This document shows positions 1 to 11,570 of a stretch of 64,000 bases of DNA, piece after piece. Origin of the DNA: Nymphaea colorata (Eukaryota; Streptophyta; Magnoliopsida; Nymphaeales; Nymphaeaceae); assembly GCF_008831285.2 (NCBI RefSeq), contig NC_045138.2:42339115-42403114 (forward strand). The letters run 5' to 3'. The notes under the pieces were generated by a model. It ran no database searches. It was not told the DNA's origin and saw only the letters and a list, made by a program, of their open reading frames with translations. The stretch's first letter is position 1; each line of letters begins with the position of its first letter. The translations under genes were made by a program, and so were the position numbers.

Positions 1-557
1 CAATGGCAAAATCTGAGCCGTATGTGTGTACTTCAAAGGGCTTTGAATGATCTAACAATCTGAGAACAGGCTCTTGTACAAGGACACACTCAGGCCTTCA
101 AAGGCATCTTGTGCAGACTGAGTCCAATCCAGAATCTATTCTTTTTGAGCAAGTCAGTGAGGGGCGCCGCTATCAATGAGTACCCCGTGATGAACCACCG
201 ATAGTAATTGGCTAACCCAAGAAAGAACCGCAATTCAAGCACATTTGAAGGCAGCTTCCAGTCTTGGACAACTTTCACTTTTTCCGGGTCCATTCGTAGC
301 TGACCATCCCCTACAATATGGCCGAAGAAATAGATCTCTCGTTGGCCAAAGAGACACTTCTCCTTCTTCACATAGAGATCATTTTCTTTGAGTACCTGGA
401 ACACCATCCTCAAGTGACCAACGTGCTCCTTTAGGTCACTACTAAAGACCACAATGTCATCAAGGTTGACTACCACAAACTTGTCAAGATAGGGGTAGAA
501 TATCTTGTTCATGAGAGTCAAGAAAGTCGCAGGGGCATTCGTCAACCCGAATGGCAT
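1..557 (-). pseudogene. gypsy reverse transcriptase C-terminus and start of RNase H
   Basis: The minus-strand reading frame from 557 to 90 begins with the [12 protein letters not shown] block of gypsy reverse transcriptases. It continues through the palm ([10 protein letters not shown]), the FFGH block and the [11 protein letters not shown] connection region. The catalytic box reads NLDD where the family has YLDD or YVDD, so the usual aromatic residue is replaced by Asn. The frame breaks near 96. RNase H then continues in another frame to position 1 as EPVLRLLDHSKPFEVHTYGSD. The first RNase H aspartate, normally in TDASD, reads TYGSD. The fragment is therefore probably inactive in both activities. 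Confidence 0.85.
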
Positions 558-617
558 GACTAGGAACTCATACCAGGGGCAAGTGGTCTTTGGTTCATCA
601 CCTTCTATGATCCTGAC

Positions 618-1280
618 CTACCAGTAGCCGGAACGAAGGTCCAACTTCAAAAAGATCTTCGCCTTACCCAAGTGGTCGAACAAGTCCGCAATCAAAGGCA
701 GTGGATACTTGTTTTTCACTGTCACCTTGTTCAAAGCACGGTAATCCACATAGCGTCTCTTGGAGCCATCGTGTTTCATCTGGAACAATACAGGGGCTCC
801 GAATGGTGCCTTAGAGGGATGAATGATCTCTGACTCAAGTATGTCATTAAGTTGCTTCTGCAGCTCCTTCAGTTCGGCCGGTCCCATTCTGTAGAGGACC
901 ATAGCTGGTGGCTTGGCTCTGGGAACCAAGTTGATTTCATGATCAACTTCGCGCCTGGGAGGTAGGTGCTTGGGCAGCTTGGGGGGCATCACCCCCTCGA
1001 ACTGCTTCAAGACAAAGGCTAGCCCTGGGGGAATGACTCTCGACTGAGGGTCATCTTCTTGTAGATGTACAGCCACAAGGAATGTTTGTTTCCCATGACG
1101 CACGACCTTCTTCAGCTGCATTGCCGACAACATCGGCTGGAACTTGCTTCTGACGGAGTGGCAGTGCACTGTATGGGACTGGTCTGTACCCATCAACGTC
1201 AATGTATTGAACTTCGGCAACATCATTGCATTCTGGCCTCTAAGGAACTCCATCCCAAGAATCACCTTGAAATCGTCCAA
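618..1280 (-). pseudogene. gypsy protease-RT linker and reverse transcriptase N-terminus
   Basis: The frame opens with the post-protease [11 protein letters not shown] motif. It ends with the fingers and palm of a gypsy reverse transcriptase: [20 protein letters not shown], then [10 protein letters not shown]. The first catalytic aspartate (LKLDLRSGY) is intact. A stop right after RSGYW (about 618) separates this part from the [12 protein letters not shown] block in the next frame at 557. The two were one polyprotein. An unaligned stretch of about 115 bases separates it from the protease frame ending at 1395, where the reading frame is also lost. Confidence 0.85.
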
Positions 1281-1394
1281 GGGTACTACGGAGAAGTTGG
1301 TGACTACCGTCCAGCCTTCAATCTAAACCGTTACACCCTTCGCTTCTCCAAGGATGAGTCTGACTTCAAAGTTCATCGTTTTAAGGGTCCTCTA

Positions 1395-1871
1395 CTACGC
1401 CACAGGCTTCAATCCCACTCGCTCTGCCTCCTCTCTTGACACAAAGTTGTGCATTGCCCTGTAGTCTACCATTGCAACAGTAGACATTCCATTCAGAGTG
1501 ACGTTTGGGTACATGAGCTCCTTGTTCACCATACTGTTAGACACTAAGCGACTTTGGACAGCTTTGATCGTTTGGGCGGCACCCATCCGTGTTTGCCCTT
1601 CTTCGGTGGCCCTCGTGGCATTGGCTTGCCTGGTAGGTCTCACACGTTTCGGGCAGACACGCGCCTGATGCTTTCCTCCACAGACCCAACAAGTCACTTC
1701 TCTTGGTGGCCCAGTGTAGTCCTTGCCAAAGAAGGGTTTTCTGGGACGACAATTCATTTCTGGTGTCTCACCATTCCTCCCTCTTACAGTCGTGGTCGGA
1801 CTGCTTCGTAGACTTGAAGGTATCAGTATAGCTTTTGCGTTGGGTATCGGCCAAGCGCTCAGTTGCCACAT
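1395..1871 (-). pseudogene. gypsy gag zinc knuckle and aspartic protease
   Basis: The frame holds a CCHC-type zinc knuckle-like block (CWVCGGKHQARVCPKR). About 50 residues later comes the retroviral-type protease start VAMVDYRAMHNFVSREEAERVGL. The protease active site normally reads D-S/T-G-A. Here it is DYRA, so the catalytic Asp remains but the Gly is lost and activity is unlikely. The frame overlaps the end of gag at 1768-1871 in a different phase. This marks a frameshift near 1800 rather than a programmed site, since no slippery heptamer is obvious. Confidence 0.8.
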
Positions 1872-2682
1872 ATGCTTGTTCCAAGGTCTTTGGATTTGAT
1901 CTCTCCACGTCGGCTTGGGCCCAAGATTGGAGCCCTATGATGAACCAGTGTAGTTTGTCTTTTTCTGGCATCATAGGCACGTCCAGCATGACCTTTTGGT
2001 ATGCCCTGATGTAATCTCTCAAGGCACCTGTCTGCTTCAGGTTCGCAACCAACTGATAAGCATGCCTTTCAGCATCCACGGGCATGAAGTATCCCTTCAA
2101 CTGCTTGCGAAAGTCGTCGAAGGTACGAATCGTGCAGTCCCCATTCTCAATGTCCAACATTTTCCGCCTCCACCAAGCCATAGCATCTCCCTCTAACAAC
2201 ATCGCTACGGTCTTGATCTTCAAGTCCTCTTCTACTACGTTCTGCAAGTTCATGTAGTAGTCAACTTGAAACAGAAAGTTGTCGATCGCCCTGGCATCTC
2301 GGCTATCACTGTACTTCATCGGACGTTGAACGTCGACCCTACTGGACCTCTCTTGACTATTACTGGCTGAATTAGTACGTAGCAGTTTCTGGTTTGAAGC
2401 CCGAAGTCCAGCGACTTTGTCCTGTAGGATCTTCACCAAGTTAGAGAGTGATTGGTTCATGGCCACTAACTCGGCCATCTGTTCCCGCATCAACTTCATC
2501 TCCTCCTTCAATCTCTCAAAGGTTTTGGTAGCAAAGCTGAGGGCTTCCTCATGGGTGGCCACATCTGCAACCAACCAATTTACCGTCTCTTCTAGGTCTC
2601 CCTGGTCATGGGCCAGGCTTGCCTCCTTTGGGTAGGCCGGCTCCTTGCCTTTGGCACCTTGCATATTGTATTGTGATGTCAT
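1768..2682 (-). pseudogene. gypsy gag polyprotein (capsid part)
   Basis: The likely start is the Met at 2682 (MTSQYNMQ), downstream of the primer-binding site. The frame opens further upstream, but that part would lie in the LTR. Residues about 30-100 form a heptad-rich coiled coil (LKEEMKLMREQMAELVAMNQ and onward). Residues about 120-260 match the retrotransposon gag (capsid) domain, with AIDNFLFQVDYYMNL, EGDAMAWWRRKM and FDDFRKQLKGYFMP. The frame ends at 1768 by a frameshift before the zinc knuckle. Of the protein frames of this element it is the best preserved. Confidence 0.8.
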
Positions 2683-2764
2683 CGCGTCCTCCTCAACAGC
2701 AGCAAGTCGGCGTGAGGCTCTACACCGACTCTCTGATTGCTTCTCCAGATTGAGCAGAATCTGG

Positions 2765-2776
2765 GCTCTGATACCA
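2765..2776 (-). other. primer-binding site, initiator Met tRNA
   Basis: The minus strand reads TGGTATCAGAGC, complementary to the 3' end of plant initiator methionine tRNA. It lies two bases inside an LTR end that reads TGTGACA on the minus strand, and about 80 bases ahead of the gag start. Confidence 0.85.
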
Positions 2777-2778
2777 GC

Positions 2779-3240
2779 TGTCACAGGCCGACTCATTCGG
2801 ACCTTGCGGCACGGCAAACTCTCGCTAGTAAGCCGCAAGCCTTCGCCTCATTCAAGTGGGCGCAGATCACTTGAACGCCTTTTTGAAAATAGAAGACACA
2901 AAATGCACAAAGAGTGTGGAAAGAAAACTCGCAATATATTCACTTAAATAGTTGAGTACATCATGAGAGAAAGCAAGTAAGCTTTTACACTTTACTTACA
3001 AAGGATGGCCGAAGCCGCTTACAGAATTTTCATGCTGACCATCCAAAACAAGGAATCCCAATCTTACACTTTGGGCTGTTTTGGGAGGGTGCTCCGACAC
3101 AGGTGAACATTCAAGCTTACACCAAGACTCAACATAAACAAAGCAAATATAGCAAAAGCAAAGGACGACTATACAGACACGACACAAGGGAACACTATCT
3201 ATCATCGCCTTAAATCAGGACCAACTATCCGCCACAACCA
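2779..3240 (-). repeat. 5' LTR of the gypsy element at 1-3240
   Basis: The inner end is fixed by the primer-binding site: the LTR ends in ACA on the minus strand at 2779. The minus strand holds a TATTTAAG promoter-like box at about 2942-2949. The outer end cannot be placed without the partner LTR, so 3240 is approximate. Confidence 0.4.
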
Positions 3241-5355
3241 AATGATTGCTCTTGCGAGGCGCAGAAAGAAAAAGACATGGTTCATCCTGTCACTGCTTTC
3301 CATGATTATTGTCCCGCATTTCATCGTTGATCGGAATCACAGTCTCCATTGATTATCCTCTACAACAGGTTGCTTGTTGTCTCGTGAAGGAGGAGGATGA
3401 AGAACATCTGCTGCATCCACTCATTCACCTTAGAATCTTGACTTGCTCATGCTAATCATTTGAGAATAGTGCTTACCCTAACCATTCGCTCTTAACATCT
3501 GCTTTGCCTCTCTGTTTTTTTGTGGAGGCGGAACCCATCGCTAAGCTTTTCTACTTTGGCCATGGCACACATTCCTCAATGGAGAGCTCTCAGAGGATGG
3601 TTTGGTTGTTTGTAACTGCAATTCATGCTATGCATGTGTTGATTGCTCGAAGTTCTTGCCTACTAGTGCGTAGACGTTGATAGCTAATCCTTTCCCTTTC
3701 CCTTTTCCTTTTCCTTTCTCTCCTTTTTTTCCTTCCACTTCTGAATGTCATGTGACAGCGGGAATGCTTTTGAAAATAAGTCTCGCAGAAGTTTTGGATG
3801 GGGAAGTTAGAGTTCCTCGAAGTGCAATACGGGGTCGGAACATGTTATGAATAGAAAAAATACCAGAACTTACTTGCTGCTTAAATAAAAAACCCTCTAC
3901 CAAAGTAAAACCTAGAAAAAGTTTCCTCCATAAGATTATGAAAATGCCCCTTTTGTAAAACGTGGATTATTTTTTTTTAAATGCAACTGATTTTAGGGCA
4001 TTGTAAAAAGAAAATTTAATATTAAAATAAACTCAACCAGTAGTTCGACTTGTTCGTCTTCCATGCTGTAAAAGTTAAAATTTGAGTGGAACCAGTGGTC
4101 ATAGATAAAAGATATTATTAGGTTGCATATTTAAAATTTTATAAATAAATTAAAACAAAAAACTGTGAATCTACTTTAGGGTAAATATTATTAAAAAAAA
4201 CTACACCATTGGATACTTTTAGTTTTTTGGAAGTTTTCTATTTTGTTATGCAAGTTTTCTCGTCCTCAATTTGCTGTAACTTAGCAATTGTTTTTTGTTC
4301 ATTTTTTGCTTTGTACTGAACAAACTATGAGGACACGGTTACTTTTTCTAGGTTTTATCTATAAAATAGGCATGATGTTTTATGTGCGACTGAATTATGT
4401 ACATCCTAGTTTGGAGATTTATTCATTTGCATTTGCTTGCACATCTGTAGTGCCCTCATTGGCCTTTGGATAGTAGGTTGATGCATGTATCATATAGTGA
4501 GCAAGAAACTCTTGTAGTTTTTAAACATTTTTTGCATCTAAATATGAGCTTTTTTACTAAATTTTTAAATTACTCATTACATTCATTTTGGCTTAATTAG
4601 TAGTGATGAAAAAATAGCATATTAGGAATAACAGAGCCTACCAGCATGACGTGCAGAGACGAACAAATAATAAAGGAGAAAAATAAATGAAGGGACCAAA
4701 GGAGAAAAATATAGGAGAGAGCAGATGAGACTGAAGTGGAAGGAGAATAAAATAAAATAAAGATACGAAGAAATAAGGTAGAAGAAGAGGAAGAAGAAGA
4801 AACAAGGGAAGAATAGACGCAACATGGAGAAAGGAAAAGGAACATTAGAAGAAGAAAGAAAGAAATAAAACAATAAAGTAGAAGAAAGAGGAGCGCGAGG
4901 AAGATGTAGAGAGAAAAGAGAGAAAGAAAAATAAGACCTACCTTGAGGGCTAGGGCATAGACATGCTCCTCTCTTGCTGCCCAAGAAGTGATGAAGAGGA
5001 ACGTCTTGGATCCATTTAAGTGTGAGCACTACCGTCTAGGGATAGAGCTTGTGATTAAGGGAGCTGAAAACTAGGTGCTGCCAGAATCCATGCTTATCTT
5101 CTCTAAATTGGTGGAGATAATGATAATTGAAATAAGGTAAGCTATTGAGCAAATCTGTCTCTCAATCCTTCTCAAACACTTTCCACATGTGATAACAGTT
5201 TAGCAGTTGTCAATTTTGATCAATATCTTAAATTTTTCACTTTGTGAGAGCTGGATATTGTATAAAAGTTTTGATTTTGTATAATCGCAATTTTGGATAG
5301 TTTTTGTTCATAAATCTGAACTTGTGACTGCTCTCATTGTTTATTTGAAAATAAC
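3241..5355. other. intergenic, no gene seen
   Basis: No coding region or recognisable element. 3670-3735 is a pyrimidine tract (runs of ccctttt and cctttt). 3840-4620 is AT-rich. 4640-4935 is a long purine-rich tract listed separately. The open frames on the minus strand at 4597-5029 are by-products of that tract. Confidence 0.6.
4640..4935. repeat. purine-rich (GA/A) tract of about 300 bp
   Basis: Almost every base is A or G on the plus strand, with repeated GAAGAA, GGAGAAAA and AATAAA words. It is low-complexity DNA. Short pyrimidine interruptions show it is not a simple microsatellite. Confidence 0.7.
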
Positions 5356-5617
5356 TATATATATATATATATGCTGTGCCAAAAAATCTTTTGGCAACAG
5401 CCACTCTTCTTGTCAATAGAACATGTAAGTTGTGCCTGAAAACTTGTTGGCAACGGCTCAACCCTTGCCTAATCACTTTTGGGCACAAGACCTATGGCAA
5501 GGGTGGTCTTTAGCAATTGCTAGTGCATAGGTCATTGCCAAAAATAGTTTTGGCAATGGCCATTGAGTTATTGGCCACGGCAAGAGCCCTAGCCAATAAC
5601 CATGTTTGTTGTTGTGG
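5356..5617 (-). mobile_element. CACTA-like transposon end with subterminal repeats
   Basis: Read on the minus strand from 5617, the sequence starts CCACAACAACAAACATGG, close to the CACTACAA-type ends of CACTA (En/Spm) transposons. It is followed by several degenerate subterminal copies of the GCCGTTGCCAAAA type in both orientations: around 5381-5400, 5432-5460, 5485-5500, 5535-5565 and 5570-5600. A (TA)n run at 5356-5372 adjoins it. The opposite end and a transposase were not found, so this is a remnant or short derivative. The assignment rests on the terminal and subterminal motif style only. Confidence 0.4.
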
Positions 5618-8600
5618 TTCCTGGTGTCTTTACCAAGTTAATCATGGACTAAACTAGACTTTAAATTATCTAAGGATTAAATGTCATTCAGATCTTAAGT
5701 TCAGCAAAAAATGTGCCCTATCTTTTGGGAAAATTTTAATTTAAAATCTATGTGGATCTTAGAAAATTAGGGTTTACAAGCAGCATTTAATTTAGAGTGA
5801 CTATTTGCCCTAGATCCATGCAAATGTGGATCTAACCTAAATGATTCATGCAACTAGGAATACACATGATGAAGACCCAGACTCTAGTGGTCAAGCCTTA
5901 AGGTTTGACCCTATTTAGATACAGTTTGACCCAAAATCAATATCGGATCCAATATCCAGTTAAATTCTAATTCAATTCCTAACATAGTCTAAGGTTTCAA
6001 TATCTAAATTCTCATGTGTTCGTATTCTCTATTCTTAAGATCCAAATATGATATTCAGATCCAAATTGTGATTTAGATTCAAAATCTGAGATCCAATTCC
6101 AAAAGATCAAATACTATTGTGATTGAAGTCCATCTACGAAGGTTTAAGTTGGAAACCAGGTTCTAGAGCATCCAGATCCAAGATCCAAATTTATAAATCC
6201 AAAATCTGTTGGTCTAGCTTATGACATCTAGGTTCATATTCATCCGTAAAGTCATTGATATGTGGATCGACCAAGTACAAATATCATGGGACTCTAGGTT
6301 AACACAGGGCTAGAGGTCTATCTAGAGTTTAGGACAAAGGTTGTCATAGTTGCAGGTTCTAAGGCTGGTCTTACCTAAGATTAGAACGAGCTCGGTTTAG
6401 GGTTTTGACCTTGATCATGCATGAACCTAGAGTTTTTCGAAATCAGACTTTGGATAAGCTTTGATTTGGAATATCATTTCGAAATATGTTTTCTAATGTA
6501 TATTTGTCTAGGGATCAGGCCAAATTTGGGATTTTATGTGCACAATACTAGTCCTATTTAGCAAATCTATAGTCAAGCAATGTGTGCAGGATTTGGGAGA
6601 CAACAATGCTGGATTGAAATAAAGTGTTTATACGTGCTTAGATCCAAAGGAGTTATAACTGAAAGGAAATTATATGCATATAAAGAGCATAAAGGAAATA
6701 TAACACTGAAATTAAGTACTAAAATGGGATAAAGAAGAAAATGACAAGAGAGACGGAAGCACACCTGACCTCCACACCCTAACCTAGAGACCTTTGAAAT
6801 TAAAATTTATTTGAGAACATAATGCAAAGTAGCCTAGGCATAGAAATAATCTAACCTAGAGCAGAAAAGAAAATTACACTAAGCATGTTAGGAAAACAGA
6901 AAATTACATAGAGCATGCTACTAAGAAAGGAAAGAAGGAGAAGAGAATACCTTACCTTGGGTGACCCTAGTAGACCGGCACCCTGGAAATTTATTATGTG
7001 TTGTTCAATATTTGACTTGTGAACATGAATCTCATTGTCCCATTACTGAGATGTTTAGATTTGAATTGACTTTTGTTGAAGAAGCAATAGTTTGGCTTTC
7101 CAAGCATGTATATGTTTTGATGATTCAAGGTGATGGATCTACAAGCAAGACTAGATAGCAGCAATAAGATGTTTAACTTGAGGAAGAAGCAATGGCCTCC
7201 ATACGATGCTAAAACTGGAAGGGCCCATGTTTCTTGAGCTAGGAAACCGAGGCTGTGGCCTGTGAACTACCACTGCTCAATAGCAAACATTCTGGCCTTG
7301 ACAAAACAAACCATAGAGGTGTTCACGATACAAAAGTAATGTGATATCATACAAGTGGCAACATGAATTGAGGGAATAACCTAGGCTAACTAAGCATTGA
7401 TAAATATCCTATCCAAAATCCTAAGTGTACAATCAACGGGATCAGTTGACCATGTGAAAGTTGCACCATGATGTGGAAGGGATTGAAGTTGTCATTTCAT
7501 TATGAAATCCTAAAAGCTCAGATTGATGAACAACTTGCCAGTGGCCTATTTGAATTTGTTGGGAAGAAGGGATAGCTGAAGTCACTAGCAATGATGTGGG
7601 GGTGTTTGCTGCAAAATTTAACTGCTTCACACGTCAATCATTCAATATTTAACTTGATTCCATTTTGACTTATGTGGGATCTCTAAGGAGAAGAGACCCG
7701 ACATGTCAATATGAGGCTGAAGATTTACAATCATAGAAGCCTTCACATCTCCAGGGGAGATAGAGCTCCAGAGACAGGTCTCTACTTGACTGTTGTAACA
7801 CAATTTCAGTCATGCTGGTGAGGCAATGGCACTAGAGTTTCAAGGCCAGAGCACCTTTCTTTTAATTTGTTCAAGAAATACTATACAATTGCTTCTCAGC
7901 TATGTCACATGGGTGCGGGTGCAGACCAAATTGAAAATCACAGGTACATGAAGGTAGGATTATAAACAAACAAAGAATGTATCATTCACCATTTTAATCA
8001 TGATTCATCATTCAAGACAAGTTTGATCTCAAAATTGGATACATTGTTCTAAATTTGAAGAAAGTAAATAAATACTAAGTTCTTTCATCCAACAAATGTG
8101 TTGTCATTGATTTAGTTCATCAATATCATCGAAATTGGAAGGAATCACACACTCCATATTAGAAGTGGAACAGTGGAGCAGCTAAATGGAATAGTGGAGC
8201 GTAAGGAGTAGGTAGGGCCGGAAGGCAGTAAGAAGTTTGAGGATTTACCTGACACCGAAAGAAGCTGCAGCACCTGCAACTGGAATAGTGGACAACTGCC
8301 ACTGGGACGGGTGCACAGCTAGAACGAAGGTCTAGAGGAGGTAGGCTACGCCACAGAGGACGAGGGAAGACGAGGGGTCAACCGGCAGAAGAGTAGGGCG
8401 TTGAGGAGGTCAATGCTGACCACATCCAGCGGACGGACACGGGCCTGACACGCTCCATCAGTCGGAGCGGCGGACTACCGTGGCCGAGTTGACACACACA
8501 CATTAGTCCGTCGGATGCATCCGTGTTTCTTAGCTTCTCAGTTGCCCCTGCAAGGGTTTGGAGGGTTTCCTTATACAAGCACCTTCATTACATAACTCAT

Positions 8601-9269
8601 AAAGTCGAATGGGTAGCGTAGTGTTTAGATGCCAAACAAGTGTTTTTTGCTCGCCAAGTTTTCTTTGGATAAAGAAGGGTCGATCTCACCCTTCCCAAGC
8701 ACGCTTCACTTCCCATATATGCATGCATATTGCATACTAGGGTGGCCTCACTGATTTATTTGTATCCTCCATGGGATCTCGAACAGTCACTTGAGGTGGT
8801 CCATTTTGTGTTGCACACATTCCCCCCTACATGACGTAGATGCTCTGGCACATCTCTCTGGCCCTCGTATCCTCCGCAAGTCCGCATATAACATGTCTCT
8901 GGTCCAAATCCAATGGATTGATGACATGCCTGCCTTTACAAGCTGATATTTAGCTACTTCGAATTTTACCTTCTTGAGACAGTGCTACCTTCGATCGTAC
9001 ACCTTATGCCACATCTTCCTTTCTGAGCACGAGCTTCCTTGCTGGTGCAAATCCAACTAACACAGGAGTTTTGCTGAGATAGGCCAAGGGCAATTTTGCT
9101 GAGTGGCCTAAGTAACAAGACCACAACTTAGGCCTCAGCACACAAAAAAAGGCTTGCTGCGGCCAGGGCTTGGGTGATGTGACAGGTCTTTCCCACCCAC
9201 CAAGGTCAACATTCCTATTGAATCGGCCAGGTAGCACTGAACCTACTACTCGAACTGCCAGAGGGGGCT
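5618..9269. other. intergenic, no gene recognised
   Basis: 5700-6500 is rich in the recurring word AGATCCAAAT and variants, which suggests an old degenerate repeat. 6550-6960 is A-rich. 7440-7630 holds a short minus-strand open frame that I do not recognise. 8160-8560 and 8820-9240 are richer in GC, with short open frames of no recognisable family. A stray hAT-like terminal motif lies at 7900-7915. Confidence 0.5.
7900..7926 (+). repeat. stray end of the hAT-like element family seen at 62709
   Basis: CTATGTCACATGGGTG at 7900-7915, followed by CGGGTGC, matches the left end of the hAT-like insertion at 62709-62724 exactly over 16 bases. No matching right end was found downstream, so this is probably a truncated copy. 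Confidence 0.5.
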
Positions 9270-10530
9270 ATCTGAGGTGCGCACTTTCAATAGAAGCAAA
9301 ACTTAATTGGTTTTTGTATCAAATGGATGCATTTAATCTGTTTATTCATGCAGAGTTACAAGAAGACATATATATGGCTCTCCCACAAGGATATGGAAGT
9401 GAAAGGGACAAGAGGATTTGCAAGCTTAAATGTCTCTGTATGGTCTGAACCAAACACTAATAAATTTATTCTCAAAAGTCTCATAAGCATTTCTATCTTA
9501 TGGCTTCAAACAATCCAAGCCATTACTGACTGTTTACTATCACTAGAGATAGCAAGTTTATGGTAGTCTTAGTATCTGTACATCATCTAATTATTTCAGG
9601 AAGTAATAAAGATCTGGCATTCACTAAGTTCAAAGGTTATCTCAACAATGCTTACCACATGAATGTTTTAGTAATTTGGAATATTTTTTAGGCTTTTAAT
9701 GAGTAAGATTGCAACAAGGTATGCATTTGTCTAAGCACAAACATAGATATTCTTGACGAGACTGGGCTGCCAAATGCAAACTGCATGTGACACCCATGGA
9801 ATATTTTCGAACTTTTACAAAAAGAGAAGAAGAACTCTTACAAGATCCATCTCAGTATTTGCATTTGGTGAAAAGGCTCATTTATGCAACCATAATCCAT
9901 CCAGAGTTAATCTTTATGGTACATGTTTTGAGAAGGAATGCACAAAATCCAAGAAATATGCACTATGAAGGTGCTCTAAGAGTCATAAGATATTTAGAAA
10001 ATAATCCAGGCAAGGGATTTTACTATATTCAAATAATACATTTCAGCTAGATGTCTTTTCTGATGTAGATGGGGCTGCTTGCAAACAAATGAGAAGGTCT
10101 ATCTCTAGATACTATGCAGTCCTAGGAAGAAATCAAGTGTCTTCAAAGACAAGAAAGCAGAATACTTTATCAAGATCCTCTATAGAAGCAGAGTTTCATG
10201 CTATGGCAAACACTGTGTGAGAGAATTTGGTTAAATTTGTTGCTAGCAAATCTTAAAGTGTTGCATTCATTTCTGGCAAAGCTCTATTGTGATAATCAAG
10301 TTCTCTTACATATAGTAGCTAATCCAGTGTTCCATGAATGAAGAAAGCACATTGAAATAGATTGCCATATTGTATGTGATTTGCATAAAAATAAGAGTAA
10401 TCCATACTGCTTACTTCTCTTCCAAAGAACAGGCAGCAGATGTGTTTGCTAAAACTACGAAGGAAGTTTGATTTTTATATCTAAAGTTCAAACTCGGTGT
10501 GAAAGATTTGGATGCTTCAGTTTGAGGGGA
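9270..10530 (+). pseudogene. copia reverse transcriptase and RNase H, decayed
   Basis: 9303-9440 encodes the NWFLYQMDAFNLFIHAELQE block and DIYMALPQGYGSE, the copia reverse transcriptase region before the active site. At 9440-9750 the palm can be followed only in fragments (LYGL, YFLGF-like), and no YVDD box survives. 9787-10050 encodes LLQDPSQYLHLVKRLIYATI and ALRVIRYLENNPGKGFYY, the copia end of reverse transcriptase. 10050-10500 encodes the RNase H, with SRSSIEAEFHAMA, LYCDNQ and ANPVFHE. There are several stops and frameshifts. It is certainly non-functional. Confidence 0.8.
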
Positions 10531-10531
10531 A
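10522..10531 (+). other. polypurine tract
   Basis: TTGAGGGGAA directly precedes a TG that starts the 3' LTR. This is the usual plus-strand primer of copia elements. Confidence 0.7.
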
Positions 10532-10838
10532 TGTACAGGTTTGATCAATATTATTAGTTAGAGATTCTATTTTTGTATTTGATATTTTTTCTATTGTAAG
10601 AGATAGCATTTTGTTATGTAGATAGTGGACTACTTGTAATGACCCTGAGGTGATTAGGATAATGGTTTTTCTGATGCTTCTATAATTCCTTTACAAAGTC
10701 AATATATATGCGATTAAAAGAAAGAGTAGTGTGCCTTCCTTCTTCATTAAATTCTGTTACTTTGTAAAGCATACTCTGTTCTCTGCGTGATACCTTGTTC
10801 TTGCACAGTGCCCTTCCTCTGTTCTACCTATTCATTAC
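10532..10838 (+). repeat. 3' LTR of the copia fragment
   Basis: Starts TGTACAGG just after the polypurine tract. The likely end is ...TTCATTACA at 10838. The right border is inferred from the CA terminus only, because no partner LTR is present. Confidence 0.5.
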
Positions 10839-11570
10839 AGCACAGACCGTCGCATTTCTGCTAAGTCTACAGCTTTTTGGCAGAAATTGATCATGAGTGG
10901 ATTCATTTGACTTGTTTCTATTAGGTGGTAACCATAGTTTCGGTGTTCGTGGCCACTGTTGCCCTTTCTTACAATCAAAGAGAAAGAAGAGGAAGACGGA
11001 GGGATAATTTTTTTAAGTTTTTAAAAAAATTATATTGTAGACCAAAAAGTTTAAAGGATAAAGCTCTAGATTGGGCTCCATCGTAGGAAGATCTTTAATT
11101 TCATGCTAAATACATATCTGAGGTCCAGCTGAGATCATATCATCATCACTTTTGCCAATCACGTGATAACTTGTACACTGAATCTGGTTCTACGAACTCT
11201 TCAATCTACTGACATGACTACGTTAACAACTGCAATGAAGAAGTTCAGTGGCGGGGCAACGAGTGAAGCATATCGTAACAACCTGATGTGTGTACTTGGT
11301 AGGGTTAATTCAGACAAAGGAGGGAGGGTGAGTTGTAAAATCATCTATTTTGGCAGATTAAACTAATGTGATACTGATGATGACCCTGTCGAGAAAATTT
11401 AACTGAAAAAAGAAGACAGAGATAACCGAGAAATGCCAGAAATAATTGACGATATAGTTTCACTTTTCATGAACTGACTGTTGAAATCATGAAATCATCC
11501 AAAGTTCCAAAGTAACGTGCGGGGGCTTTTTCACGATTCCCCTCCCTTTCATTGGGATAGCCTGTGACCA
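10839..11570. other. intergenic, nothing recognised
   Basis: No gene or element was identified. The open frame at 11163-11366 is short and has no recognisable domain. Confidence 0.5.

Larger units (their letters stand above)
1..3240 (-). mobile_element. Ty3/gypsy LTR retrotransposon, 5' part, decayed
   Basis: Reading the minus strand from about 3240 down to 1, the order is LTR, primer-binding site, gag, zinc knuckle plus protease, reverse transcriptase and the start of RNase H. That is the gypsy order. The window edge cuts the element in RNase H, so the integrase and the other LTR lie outside. The coding region is split over at least four frames. Key residues are lost in protease, reverse transcriptase and RNase H, so it is a non-autonomous relic. 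The outer LTR boundary near 3240 is a guess, because no second LTR is available for comparison. Confidence 0.85.
9270..10838 (+). mobile_element. Ty1/copia retrotransposon, 3' fragment
   Basis: The fragment holds reverse transcriptase, RNase H, a polypurine tract and a 3' LTR in copia order on the plus strand. Gag, protease and integrase are missing, so the copy is 5'-truncated. The open frames are broken many times. The 5' limit near 9270 is where reverse transcriptase similarity starts. Confidence 0.8.

Noticed and set aside
2683-2838. Longer gag start ahead of 2682
   Set aside because: That part overlaps the primer-binding site and LTR, so it is not expected to be the gag start.
4597-5029. 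Minus-strand open frames rich in Ser, Phe and Leu
   Set aside because: They arise from the purine-rich tract on the other strand. Low complexity, no domain.
8378-9237. GC-richer minus-strand frames as possible host exons
   Set aside because: No recognisable domain, no consistent splice frame and no family match that I could support.
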